Part shown: positions 38,111-49,325 of the stretch, one piece after another
How the letters are laid out: every line of letters begins with the position of its first letter
Position numbering within the stretch: the stretch's first letter is position 1
Assembly: GCA_944474755.1 (NCBI GenBank)
Contig: OX104123.1
Location: forward strand, 63,419,898 to 63,483,897
Reading direction: 5' to 3'
From: Limnoperna fortunei
Taxonomy: Eukaryota > Mollusca > Bivalvia > Mytilida > Modiolidae
DNA: 64,000 nucleotides
Made by a program: the position numbers and the translations under genes
Notes under the pieces: model-generated
The model's database searches: none
What the model was told of the DNA's origin: nothing
Seen by the model: only the letters and a program-made list of their open reading frames with translations

Positions 38111-38820
38111 CTTGAAAGCGAAGCGGGGGTACCGCTTTGTGAGCGTGCTCACAGTCTACAATTGTTGGTTTTATTTACAAAAAAATAACAATAACCAGTC
38201 TACCACTCTGTTTTTTATTTGTTTAGAAACTTTAAAAGAGATCGTGTTTCATACGCGTGAAATGTACCGCTATGTGTTTAGTATATAATTAAAATATGTT
38301 TTCCACAGTTGCATCCTTCTGCAAAAGTTCATACAAGAGTCGGTTCAAGGATCAACAAAAATTAATACGATACTTTATGATTATTTCAGCTTGAATATAC
38401 ATGTAAAATGTTGATTTGTTGGTATGTGTTGATATATAGTTCGTTATGTTATCTCATTGTCGTAACAGCTTTTAAAATACAGTTTTATATATACTTGAAT
38501 AATATTAATTGAAAAAGATAATAGTACAGTTAAGTTTTTAATGTTTTATTGTCCTGATGCAGATTAAATTCAGAACTTTAAGCAAACATTTAATCAAATT
38601 ATTTATACCAAATTATATTCAGGAATTTTGTAAACTTAAATTATTATGCACAATTTCATAAATCGTGATTTCGTGCAAGATACAATCTTTATAGAATCTG
38701 TTCGTGATCACGAAACTATTGTTAGGGCTAGTAGTAGTATAAATAAAAAAATATGTGTTTAAATTGTAAAAACTAGCCGATTACTATGGACGCCCGTACG
38801 TGCCACGAAAAAAAAATCAT

Positions 38821-38994
38821 AACTTGTGCGCACGAGTTACAAACTTGTGCGCAAGAGTTACTAACTTTAGCGCACAAGTTTCAAATCTTGTGCGCGCGAG
38901 TTTGAAGTCTTGTGCGCATGAGTAACTAACTTCAGCGCACAAATTTTAAATCTTTCGCGCTCGAGTTTTAAATCTTGAGCGCACAAGTTTAAAA
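38821..38994. repeat. Minisatellite, ~22 bp unit, 8 copies
   Basis: Degenerate units of the form ACTTGTGCGCACGAGTTTCA repeat about eight times with a period of 20-23 bp. Each unit core (TTGTGCGCACGAG) is close to self-complementary, and alternate units appear inverted. It is GC-rich compared with its surroundings. A minus-strand frame (38867-39109) reads through with a repeating CAQDLKL-like peptide, but this follows from the period and is not taken as a gene. Confidence 0.85.
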
Positions 38995-39234
38995 TCTCAA
39001 TAACCCGTTTTTCGACCTTTTTAAGGGCATACCCATAAAAAGTTGTCCTTTGACGACTTCGACCCAATGTAGGCTTCGGTAGAGCTTCTTGAGCTAAAGA
39101 TTTAAGCAAGCAACAGCTTTTCTATGACAGCAAGCAATTTTTTTATTTAATGGGGCAACAAATTTAAAACGTGATTTTTAAACTTTAAACCCTAAAGGGT
39201 CATCTGACAACTTCTACCTAATAGAAACTTTTGA

Positions 39235-39355
39235 TTGATTGATTAATTGGATGTCTGCTTTACGTCCAGCGAGCAGTATTGCAGCAGAATTGGTTATAAA
39301 TTCCGGAGAACAATATTTCAGGTATATTTAGAATGTATATTAGGCAAACAAAACA
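39235..39355 (+). repeat. TTGATTG-type dispersed repeat fragment
   Basis: ATTGATTGATTAATTGGATG then TTTACGTCCAGCGAGCAGTA, about 45 bp downstream of the gene 3 stop. Confidence 0.7.
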
Positions 39356-39398
39356 ATAAAGTATTAGCAAATGTTTTTAATGTCAGAAATATTTGTAT

Positions 39399-41583
39399 TT
39401 AAGGTTGAGCATTTGGGACCAAGGCAAGAGCTCTGAAAGTAAAAATTAAAGACATGTAAATAATACAAGTCGATGTAGGTCATACCTACAAATATATTTC
39501 AAAAGTACATAACACATATTTCTAACTAAAAGGACACGCATTGGTTGTATAAAGTCTTCTTTAAAGACTACTGACGAATACATGCATTTCTCATCCATAA
39601 CAAAACAAAACATGGAACGTAAGTAGCTAAATGTTCTATTTTTAAATTCGAAACAAGCTTTGTTTGTTTTTTTTTAATATCACCTACTTTACAATACAAA
39701 AGAAAAAACATGCGATACTTGCACAATTGCTGTAAAGAAACAAAATGAGTGATTGATACGTACGATGTACAACCAGTGTCACAGAAGGTAGCTAAGAATC
39801 CGTGAACAAGTTTCTGGCATTCCTGTACACATGTATCATGGGCCATACCAGAGTGAGCGAATTGTTCAATTGTTTGAATGACTTTATCTAAGCCAAATGT
39901 ATCCACTGAAACGACACGATTAAAGAAAAACATAAATATCAAATGTTCTGTTTCCGCATTGGACTATTCAAAATTAATTATAAAGTAAATAAATAACTTT
40001 TAACTAAACAATATATACATTTATAGTTTTGTTTCGCATTGTTCTGTGCATTGTATTGTTTTTTTGGTTACTATAGATAATTAGATGTGCTAGCCTTAGT
40101 TTAGTTTCCTTTGTGATGTAAAACTGACGACCTCCGTGTAAATGAATAAGAGACGCTTTGCTTAACACTACAATGTCATGTGTCTTGAAATGTTTATTGT
40201 TTGTTTGATTGGGATTGTAAGACAATTAAATTTTTAGGTTAAGTTGGGCTCGAATTTATATTCCAAATGGTGAGAGGTCAGTGATCAATGGTAATTGGCT
40301 AACATTCCAGGCTATTCTGACAATCGGGTGTCTATACTGTGTTTTCCGAGTTCTAACCCCACCACCTTAAAATGCAAGCGCCAGTATACATTTGAAAACT
40401 GCAAACATTAGGCGCCATTTAAAATGAATCATATTTACATGTAATAAGGCTTCGGTGACCAAACGTAAATGTAGTCGGTAATCTTTTATTATTGACCACT
40501 TATGTGGTAATACAGACGTTGCAGATTTGCGCCTGACGTTTGAAACCAAGGTTTACTACCAAACGTTCTCCTGGTACACTATCAACTTTAGTTCTTAATA
40601 TAGCTGCAAAATGCTAAATATAGTGCAAAATGGTGCAAACCACCATTCAAACATAATATTTAATAAGAAAATGTTATAAACTGTAATAAGCAAATATTGA
40701 TTGACTATGTTTTACGACAAGCGAGCAATGCGTTAGCTATATTTTATATAGGGATAATTTACCAAAGAATTAATTAAAGGGTTAAAATAAAAACGGCATT
40801 AAAACATGACGCATAACGCTAATGAGCCACTATTTACTGTATGCACCAAGAAACTTTTGTTTTATAGATCCAAGTCCTTAGCGCTTTCAAGAACTGCCAC
40901 GAAGAGGGCAAGACGATAATACTGAATGTAATTCAACTAGACATAGTCGATCATGCGATCACTGATACCCCGATTACATTTTTTTAGACTTTTTTGAAAA
41001 CAAATAAAACGTTTTTGTCGAAAGAGGACATTGACCATTTATGGAATTTCTCCAACATCAATGGGCGTTATTTTAACCTGATATGTATTATATATTCTAA
41101 AGTTTCATTGAAATCAAATGCACATTTTTTGAGTTATTGTCTGAAAACCTTTGTAAAAATTTCTAACATTTGTTGGCAACTGTGATTTTTAATTTTGACG
41201 GATATCCCCCAAAATTGATAGGCTTCTTACCAACCTGATATGTAACAAAATCCCAAAGCTTCATTTAAATAGGATCCAAACGTTTTGAATTTTCATCCGA
41301 AAACCAAATTTGGACGGACATGGGGACCACTATATACCCGAACTACGTCGAGCGAGGGTGTATACTTGAAAAAATATAAATAATAATCACAAGTTCGTAA
41401 AAGTAAAAACGACATAACAAAATTGTACATTAGTGTGAATAAAAATATCGTAAATTAAAACAAATTGTGTAAAAATGTGTCATCCACAAGCTGTTCTACG
41501 ATTACTGACTTACAAATAAATCTCTCCGATGGCGCACCAAAGACAAATGGTAACAAAACGAGAAGAATGAAGACGTATTTCAT
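39399..41583 (-). CDS. Small secreted CX3C-X11-CX3C peptide, gene 3 (81 aa)
   Basis: Coding exons are 41583-41514, 39905-39764 and 39432-39399 (246 nt). The signal peptide starts MKYVFILLVLLPFVFG, followed by APSER. The core reads LDTFGLDKVIQTIEQ, FAHSGMAHD, CVQEC, eleven residues with VHGFL, CDTGC. The last exon gives ALALVPNAQP, longer and unlike those of genes 1 and 2, and lacks the terminal glycine-lysine. AATACA rather than AATAAA follows the stop, so its 3' end may lie further on. It is closest to gene 2 in the core exon. The acceptor TTTACAG|ATTAAAAATG fixes the start. Function unknown, as for its siblings. Confidence 0.86.
41325..41370. repeat. Short repeat end in gene 3 intron 2/leader region
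   Basis: CACTATATACCCGAACTACG and GCGAGGGTGTATAC resemble the CCCC/GGGG-ended repeat at 37925. It lies in the intron between the signal exon and the core exon of gene 3. Confidence 0.35.
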
Positions 41584-42444
41584 TTTTAATCTGTAAACAA
41601 AAAATATTGATAAAAGTTTTATTTGATTACGTTCTCAGATTCAACAATTTGTTGTAACAACACAGTACCAAATAATATGGAAATATAGAAGTTAAAAAAA
41701 TACAAAATAAACAATGTGTATACAAGGCTCAACAGGGCATTGGGATTTATCTAGATCTATGCCGGTACATAGGTTGTATGTTTCAACACACAATTTTGGC
41801 AGGCCGAATCTTTTTAACCGTAATTAAATATATCTATATTTAGAACGAAAACATTTAAAAAAATAGGAAACAGATGAAGAGATCCAAATAGTGACTGCCA
41901 CCGCAAAAAATATGATATATTGGAAAGGTACGGAAAATTCAGCTTTTTGTAGCGGTTATAACAAGCATATTCGTCTTCAAAATCTGTAATTATTGTTTAT
42001 GGAGCGTATCACTTCAAAGGCACGATTACCACTGTGTTATCAGAGTTACGCGCAACCCCAGAAAGAGAGCCATCACTTAACCGCCATCTCATGAAGCGTT
42101 AGAAAGTCCTGTAGTTCGAGCAATGACGCGTTTGCAAGTCTTGTAAGTCGAGCAATGTGGACCCTCAGTATCGTTCCAAATTGATATTAAAAGTATCCAC
42201 CCAATTTATCACATCTGCTTTGCTCAATTATGAATTACCAAAATGTAGCTAAAATACTACTGAAAAAAACATGAATCAGCTTTTCAGTTAAAGAAATAAA
42301 TGGAGAGTTGAACTTCTGTTCCCTGAATTTTTATTGTAGGTCATTTACCATTTAGGCTTAGATACAAAGGTAACATTATGCAGCAAATATTTTATAATTA
42401 TTATTTCATTTGCATTTTTAACATTTGGAATTAATCAGGCTTAC

Positions 42445-42504
42445 CGTTTGGGATAGGACAGCTTGGAAAGATTTGACATGTAAACGGACAAGCGTATTTT
42501 ATAG
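42445..42504 (-). promoter_or_regulatory. Gene 3 TATA box and non-coding first exon
   Basis: On the minus strand: TATA box CCTATAAAATACGC near 42504-42495, exon text with CCAAGCTGTCCTATCCCAAA, donor ACG|GTAAGC closing at 42445. The first intron is about 0.85 kb. Layout and exon text match gene 4 (GTATCCCAAGTACG|GTAAGG). Confidence 0.68.
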
Positions 42505-42509
42505 GAAAT

Positions 42510-43255
42510 ATTGGCTGGTTAATCGTGACCTAAAGGTTGTCAAGTTCACGAAATGACCACATTGAGGATAGTTGAATGACAAACTCGTGTATATGATTAA
42601 GTTAATATATTAAATCTTACGAACCTTTAGTGTTCTGTTTTTTTTTTACTTTTAAACACTTTTAATTGTCTTGATAATATACTTAATCCTACGAAACGTT
42701 TATTGTTTCTTTGTTATTGTTCAACATTTATTCTCAACCACGCCGCAAATAGACCAACATATAAGGTATATTTAAAGCTCCTGACAAATACTTCAAATTC
42801 AAATACAAAGTTCCTGGAGCCTCATTACTCCTCCGGGTCCTTAATATAGCTACTAGTAGATTAAGGAAACATCAGTCATTTTTAACATATGTTAAATAGT
42901 ATCAGTATGAAAACAAGTTGACAAACAATAAAGTTTATGGAACAATTGGATTAACTGAAATAGAATATTTAATTGCGACTGAAAAAATTTAGAGTTGAGA
43001 CGGAATAGAGTATTAAACCTTATGTGTCGCCTACAATGCGTCACATATTTTAGGACAGCTATACACAAATGTCTTTAGGTTAAACATGTTGTATTTTCTC
43101 AAATATTTAAATAGGAAAGACACAAGCTAACAAAACTAATGATATCTCTAACGAGCAAGGGACATGACACTTCAGGCACATTACCCATAATGATCTTCCT
43201 ATTCTTTCTTTATTGTGACAACCCTCCGACGTTATTTCAACACCTATTTGTGTTT
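42510..43255. other. Gene-free stretch upstream of gene 3
   Basis: AT-rich, no coding or repeat match identified apart from scattered short A and T runs. Confidence 0.4.
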
Positions 43256-43259
43256 TTTA

Positions 43260-43395
43260 AATATTTTTAACGCCACTTTCAGCAGTGTTTAAGCTATATC
43301 ATGGCGTCTAGTTTTTATTGATGGAGGAAACCGGAGTACCTAGAGGAAAACCCCGACCTTCGGTAGGAAAACTGGCAATCCTTGGCAAAATTATC
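43260..43395 (-). mobile_element. SINE body without tRNA head
   Basis: AACGCCACTTTCAGCAGTGT, TATATCATGGCGTCTAGTTT and GGTAGGAAAACTGGCAATCC match the SINE body; the sequence leaves the family after CCTTGGCAA, so the tRNA-derived promoter half is missing. A 5'-truncated copy. Confidence 0.85.
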
Positions 43396-43799
43396 GGTGC
43401 GTATGCTCATCTACCATTACAAAACCTTCAACCTATCAATTATCAAAGCAATCCATAAAACGGTTTTAGAGGAAATGCGCCCAGAAGATCTTCAATTGAA
43501 TTATTTTACCAAGTGCAATAACTCCTACACAATTTAACGAAGAAAAATAACAATACGTATGCACATTTACAAATCATGAGTATTCCTTAAAGCATTCTGT
43601 CAAGCGGTTTCAGATGTGATGCGTGCATGAAGTGCTGAGGACTGGAGGAGTAGACAGATGGACGGACGAAGAGCGAGACAATTTTCCCGACGCTTTGTAA
43701 AACAGACTTAATGAAAATAAGGTCTTTCACATACCAAGATGTTTCAGAATCTGCGGGTAAATAAGACCAGTAAATGTGGTTTAACACGTCTATACAACG

Positions 43800-43935
43800 T
43801 TTAAGCTAAATCTTGGCGTTTAGTATTAATTTGTAGAGAAAACCATAGTCCCCGGTGAAGCTGCCTGACCTTAATTCCTGTCAATTAATGTTGTAGTCAA
43901 ACACATCTTCCCGACATAGGGCTCAAACCCTAATA
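43800..43935 (-). mobile_element. Strongly diverged SINE
   Basis: TTAAGCTAAATCTTGGCGTT, TCCTGTCAATTAATGTTG and CAGGGCTCAAACCC-like text (ATAGGGCTCAAACCC) follow the SINE order with a damaged B box. Old copy. Confidence 0.55.
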
Positions 43936-44084
43936 ATTAGTTAATATCTATAGGTTTACACGATATAATATTCAGTTAAAATATACTTAAAAACAAAGTG
44001 TTAAAACAACTTATATACGACCTAGGCATATGGAAAAACACAGAAGTAGTTAGACCTAATATTTAATGTACTTACAAGATTTTC

Positions 44085-44260
44085 CAATTTACCTTTCCCA
44101 ATCACTCTGCTATAAAGTAGAAATATATTTAAAACATTAAAAATCAATGAAAGGGTTAACAATTTTATAACGTCATTGATTAAAACCTTGGTCGCCTTGT
44201 TTGATGCTTACAATAAACGAATCTATAAAAATACAACCTCTTTTACCAAAAGTTGTCAAC
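44085..44260 (-). mobile_element. LINE 3' fragment (RNase H region)
   Basis: CCCAATCACTCTGCTATAAA, GTAGAAATATATTTAAAACA and AATACAACCTCTTTTACC parallel positions about 51335, 51355 and 51495 of the large LINE. No coding frame survives. Confidence 0.65.
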
Positions 44261-45519
44261 GATAAATTTATTTTATTTTAAAAATTAATTTGACACTTTA
44301 GCATCTAATAAATTTACATTTATTTGATAAAGCAACAATTTTCAGCGCAAATAGAAAAACATGAGGTTCCGCGACAAATGAATTAGGAAGTAAGCGAGTA
44401 TCAACTCTGTTTCTGAAAAGAGCTACTACGTTAATAGGTCCTTCCACCAGTCTGTATCGCTAGTGGAATGGTCTAGATACATGTAGCAATATTGTATTCT
44501 AAATTAGTTTTTTGATGCACACGTTTCTTTGCTTCTATATAACTATATTCATGTATTCACGCCGGGTATTCGGACACACAGAACAAGGTGGAACACAAAC
44601 GAACGGGTGAGGTGGATGAAAACATCGTGTTCAGGTAGGTGTGTTATTTTCATTCTGAACGTATTGAAATAGGATTAAAGACAGAAATAAGTTTATAACG
44701 CCTTTTTTATGTCCTTAACTACTAGTACACCAAGTATTGTCTGTTTTTTACTGGAGAAATAATCCACAGGAACGTCATGAACACGAAAATTACTTCGGAA
44801 AAAGTATATTTCCAACTTTCGTTGATTGTAACTTCTCGCGAAGAACAAGTTACAAAGTTTTTATGGTCAATATAGATACCCCAATGCATACTTGATTATC
44901 TTTGAAAAGTTGAACTTCTAATTCGACGTATTAAGCACAGTATTCTTCAGTAACCAAACATACTTGGCGGAATTTTGACACAACGGACCGCGGGTGAGGA
45001 CACTGTGGAACGCGGGTGTGTCCTCCTAAGAGAACACAACGAACCGGGTGAAAATGCATATATTTTTTTATTTAAACTGTTCGTCCCTTTCTATTATTGT
45101 AATGAGCAACCGTATATTTTCTTTTCAGAAATAGTTTATCCTGCAATCCTTCGATTAGAGCAGCTTAAATTTTGTATGTGTTTCACTGCCACTGGCTATG
45201 AAACGAGTTTCAGCCACGCCCACTTAAAGAACTACTTTTGTGTATTGCAGTAATGTACTTGTTTGACCTTTCTTGCCAAATGTAAACAAATCGGAATGTT
45301 GCAATCGCGCAAATACGTGTTTTTGTTTTAATCCATAAATAAATATATTATTTTCATCTGAGTTGGTTTTTTCTCTTCTAAAACAGACACTTCAAACAGG
45401 CTAAATTCAAAGTATTATGGCGCAACCCTGCAAATCCAGACCATGAATGTCTATTTATTTTGCAACTACCGGTTCAACTATACAAATACGACACTACGAA
45501 TAAAGCAAAGCTTTATTTA

Positions 45520-45660
45520 AGAAATAGATTATTGCGAATTAGTTAGAACATGGTCAGACCATATATTTGTCAGCGAGCTATAAAATGAAGAAAAATATAA
45601 GGTCTGGACCATGTTCTAATTCGCATAGATACCAATTGCAATAATCTATTTCAATTCTTA
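45520..45660. repeat. Palindromic element, ~140 bp
   Basis: AAATAGATTATTGCGAATTA and GAACATGGTCAGACCATAT on the left pair with ATAAGGTCTGGACCATGTTC, TAATTCGCATAG and GCAATAATCTATTTC on the right, about 20 bp apart. It looks like a small inverted-repeat element inserted inside the 4 kb element. Confidence 0.75.
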
Positions 45661-45959
45661 TATGTATAATAAATGAGTTAAAATTTCGCAGCGGCTCTAA
45701 GAGGACGCTTTTTGAAACTAATAAGAGATATCCCACAGCAGTATAAAATTGACATACACATATATTCTCGTAATTTTATTGAATATACTTACCTTTTAAG
45801 CAAATAAATATTGAGAAATCTTAACAAAATTGCATTTAAGCGTATATGACAGAACTTTCTTCGTCATAAATGACTCTAAATATAATACCGAAGACCAAAT
45901 CTGTCATATGTTAGATTTTCTGATGGACAACATATTCGTCATGTTTGGTTGACATGTTT

Positions 45960-46620
45960 TTCAACAGACTGTTGGTATTCCAATGGGTACTAATTGTGCT
46001 CCTCTCCTCACCGGCCCGTTTTTGTACTCTTATGAGGCTGAGTTCCCAGAAGGTCTACTGAATAAGAAAGAAAAGACACTGGCCCAGACCTTTAATTTAA
46101 CATTCCGTTATATTGCTGATGTTTTGTCCCTCAACAATGCTAAATTTGGTGACTATTTACATTCAATTTACCCTGCGAGCTTGACATTAAAGATACCACC
46201 AATACACTGTCAGCCTCTTACTTTTCTAGACCTTTTTCTAGAAATAGACTCAGGACAACTACAAACTAGACTCTACCGTACAAACGTGATGACTTAAACT
46301 TTCTTATTTTCAACTTCCCGTTTATTGATAGCAACATTCCAGCAGCTCCAGCGTATGGTGTGTCCATTTCACAACTTATGCGTTATTCTTGATCCTGGGA
46401 TAGGTATTCCGATTTTCTTGACCGATCACTGCTGTTGACTGCTAAACTACTCAAACAAGGGTTTGTTGTACCTGGGTTGGTGTTATCTGTTCAGAAGTTC
46501 TATGGTCGTCACCATGACTTAATTGATCCTTATGGGAAATCAGTGTATCAAATACGATTTGACATTTTCGCTGCGTCATGGTGTTTCCTATTCCTGGATT
46601 TGACTTTTCCCTAGACATGA
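45960..46620 (+). mobile_element. Penelope-like reverse transcriptase relic
   Basis: The open segment 45983-46297 encodes VGIPMGTNCAPLLTGPFLYS, EAEFPEGLLNKK, FRYIADVLSLNN and YPASLTLKIPP, in the order seen in a reverse-transcriptase group common in molluscs. After a frameshift, LNFLIFNFPFIDSNIPAAPA and YGVSISQLMRYS continue the same protein to about 46620. The catalytic YIDD motif reads YIAD, so the first aspartate is lost. No GIY-YIG endonuclease is visible. Assignment to Penelope-like elements is moderate; that it is a dead reverse transcriptase is firm. Confidence 0.75.
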
Positions 46621-46734
46621 CAATAAGTAACTCGATGGGTGTCTAATTAGTGACAGACACTGCTTACTGATCCGGAGCACCTGAGTGCACCCATGGTTTT
46701 TATTAAGTTCAGGTTACTCTCTTAATGTTTTTGT

Positions 46735-46830
46735 GTTTTGGTTTTTGTATTGCGTTTGTCTATATCCAGATTTGTAACTGTCCCTTGACTTTTGGCTCTT
46801 GTTCGGCCGGACTTTTTGCTATTTTCATAA
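46735..46830 (+). repeat. Tail repeat shared with 62785-62885
   Basis: GCGTTTGTCTATATCCAGAT followed by TTGTAACTGTCCCTTGACTT and TTGGCTCTTGTTCGGCCGG closely match 62785-62885. In this place it directly follows the Penelope-like relic and may be its 3' untranslated end. Confidence 0.75.
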
Positions 46831-47172
46831 ATCGGATCACCTCGGTTATTTCCCGACCCTTGACCGAAATGGCCTAGAGATGTTCCGATGTTTCATATGA
46901 CGTCGGAATTCTAATTGTGACGTAATAGCGGGCCAAAACGTATGAAGGACGTCATATTAGAATTGTAAATAATGACGTCGGCTCCTGTCCTTACTTTTAA
47001 CGATATTTAGTATTCTGTTCTGGTTTACGGCATGTTGTCAAATACAATATTTGTTTGTGACGTCAGGCTATCACATGATTACGCGCCGAAAATTTCAAGT
47101 CAAAAATCGGTTAAAGTGCACTTTCAATGCTTTTCATTAGTATTAAAGGGATTTTCTGGTTGCAGAATAAAA

Positions 47173-47316
47173 ACAATATTCGTACATTGTCGGAAAATAT
47201 AAAGTTTATTTGTACTCGCCGCGAAACAGGTAAGAATTCTCGATAGAACCTCGCATTCCTACCTGTTTCTAAGGCTAGTACAAATAATCTGTATATTTAA
47301 TGACAATCAACGAATA
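47173..47316. repeat. Palindromic module A in the 4 kb element
   Basis: Arms ATATTCGTACATTGTCGG...TTTATTTGTACTCG (47173-47232) and ATTTGTACTAGCC...on the complement of 47260-47316 pair over about 57 bp with some mismatches. The tip holds GCGAAACAGGTAAGAATTCT and CGATAGAACCTCGCATTCC and ends TACCTGTTTCTAAGG. Confidence 0.8.
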
Positions 47317-47634
47317 TATGTGCGATCGACATTAAACATACAGGAAAAGTTTGTACGCCGAATCGACGAGTTTCGTAATACAGTACAACTTATGTGATAT
47401 TGAAAATAGTATCTTGTTGTATTTCTGCTGATAATGTTTTACTAAACTTGTTACGTGCATTACTTTTGTATTCATTATTCACCTTGAAAAGCAGAAATCG
47501 TTTTTGAAACATCACTCAATTTACTTCAATCATGTTAATTACCAAAATACTGCGCACTATGTGTATGGGCTTAATAAGGATACAATTACAAAAATTTTTA
47601 GGAGGAAATATTTTAGGATAGATTGCAGGATAAA

Positions 47635-47792
47635 CATAATATTAGTATATTGACTTAGCATAAACACAATATAAGGACTCGGCACGAAACTGGGAAGATT
47701 GGGCAGAGCCTCGCCATTATACTCCGTTTCCATGGTTTCTAAGCCTTGTCCTTATATTGGATTTATGTCAAGTCAATCCACTAATATTATAT
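47635..47792. repeat. Palindromic module B in the 4 kb element
   Basis: Arms TAATATTAGTATATTGACTT...CAATATAAGGACTCGG (left) and the complement of CCTTGTCCTTATATTGG...ATTATA (right) pair over about 55 bp. The tip is GGCACGAAACTGGGAAGATT, GGGCAGAGCCTCGCC and CCATGGTTTCTAAGCC, similar to module A while the arms differ. Confidence 0.8.
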
Positions 47793-48570
47793 ATAAATGT
47801 TTTTATTGGCGTAAAAGAAACTTGCTTAGAAACAATTATAGACAATTGTTCATCTGATCATCGAACCAAAACTCTAAAATACAGACAAATTATATTGCAC
47901 GAACCAATGGGAAATGGGGTTAACTTAGTATACGTAAGTGCACATAAAATGTATTCTATAACAAAGATATAGGACTAACATGACTTAAACTGGTGTTCTA
48001 CAACATTTGGACACAGAAAACTAAAAAAAACAGTGATTAGACATTTCTTTAATACCAGGTCATTGCTAGTTAACGCCATGTTCTGTGTGTCCAACACCCG
48101 CGTTCTTAATGGTCTTTATCTCGAATCACCCGCGGTCCGTTGTGTCAAAATGTCGCTTAATATGTTTGGATAATGACGAATACTGTGCTTAATACGTTGA
48201 GTTAGAAGTTAAATTCTTCACAGATAATCAAGTATACATTGGGGTATCTATGTTGACCAAAAAGACTTTGTTACTTGCATTTCGCGAGAAGTTACAATCA
48301 ACGAAAGTTGGAAGTCTACTTTTTCCGAAGTAATTTCCTTGTTCATGACGTTCCCGTGGATTATTTCTCCAGTAAAAGCAGACAATACTTGGTGTACCAG
48401 TAGTTTAGGGACCTACAAAAGGCTGCATTAACTTATTTCTGTCTTTAATCCTATTTCAACACGTTCAGAATGAAAATAACACACCTACCTGAACACGATG
48501 TTTTCATCCACCTCACCCGTTCTTTTGTGTTCCACCCTGTTCTGTGTGTCCGAATACCCGGCGTGGTATT

Positions 48571-49150
48571 GTTGTACAAAAAAGCAAGAACACCGACCGA
48601 CAAAACAACGACCTAAACGCTCAAATAAATAGTGCGTGATTGTGTACTGTAGGTATTTTGACACATTAGCATTATCTAACTAAGGTCGAAACGGAGATTT
48701 ACGTTAAAGTGTTTAAAAAGGATAAAACGTTTAAAACTTCTACAGATGAAGGCATATACAGTCTAGCATTTTTAAGGATCAGGATGCATTTTATTACAAA
48801 TAAGCATTCTTACAGTTTTGAATGTCGGAATTATAAGACCATTGTATATTGCCTCTTGTATCTGTTTTTTAACTTAACTAATGTCAACGTTTAGAGAAGC
48901 CATTCAACCTTTACAGTTTCTAATATATTTTGGAAGTCTATTTTTCATACTAAATCAATATTATCTTTTAAAAGATCCTTAAAAATCCCAGTTTTCAGTG
49001 TTTTTCGTATGTTTTTACTTAATCAGAAAAGGTAGACACAACAATTCCATTTCTACAGACATATTTTGAAAAGTTTGTTAGATTTAAATAATCAGTCTAG
49101 ACAAGTGTTAATAATCGTTTTATGCCTTTACAGACAAATCTCCCCAGAGG
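48571..49150. other. Gene-free stretch
   Basis: AT-rich; no repeat family or coding segment recognised. Confidence 0.4.
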
Positions 49151-49154
49151 TTTA

Positions 49155-49325
49155 TTCTAGATTTGGATGCTTTTGATGGTTTCAGGACAAAAGCCACAGC
49201 AGCCATTTTCCAAATAGAAGATGGTATGTCTGCCGTTTTCAAAATATTTACAAGGTTTTAAGACATTGAATAGAACACTGGGGAAGATGTTTAGGAGGTG
49301 ATCAGATATACCATAGGCCAAATTT
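49155..49325 (-). mobile_element. LINE reverse-transcriptase fragment
   Basis: AAAGCCACAGCAGCCATTTT, CCAAATAGAAGATGGTATG and GGGGAAGATGTTTAGGAGGT parallel the LINE at about 53470-53580 (ACAGTGGCCATTTTCCAAAT and so on). On the minus strand this corresponds to the region before the first palm motif. Frames are broken. The following 49330-50690 is gene-free. Confidence 0.65.

Larger units (their letters stand above)
44558..48565. mobile_element. 4.0 kb DNA element with ~480 bp terminal inverted repeats
   Basis: The ends are exact inverted copies beginning CACGCCGGGTATTCGGACAC; the arms run 44558 to about 45050 and about 48085 to 48565, with roughly 90 percent identity by eye. The element is flanked by GTATT on both sides (44553-44557 and 48566-48570), a 5 bp target duplication. 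The inner end of the right arm repeats the tip motif (CGGGTGTTGGACACACAGAA). CGGGTG recurs several times in both arms. No transposase is recognisable, so it appears non-autonomous; the interior holds a reverse-transcriptase relic and palindromic modules. A 5 bp duplication with CAC ends would fit a Transib-type element, but other fold-back types are possible. Confidence 0.88.

Noticed and set aside
38867..39109. Periodic minus-strand frame with CAQDLKL-like repeats
   Set aside because: The amino-acid pattern comes from the 22 bp minisatellite; no start context or extension beyond the array supports a gene.
44558..48565. Maverick/Polinton element, because of long inverted ends
   Set aside because: Length is only 4 kb, the target duplication is 5 rather than 6 bp, and no polymerase, integrase or capsid segment is visible.
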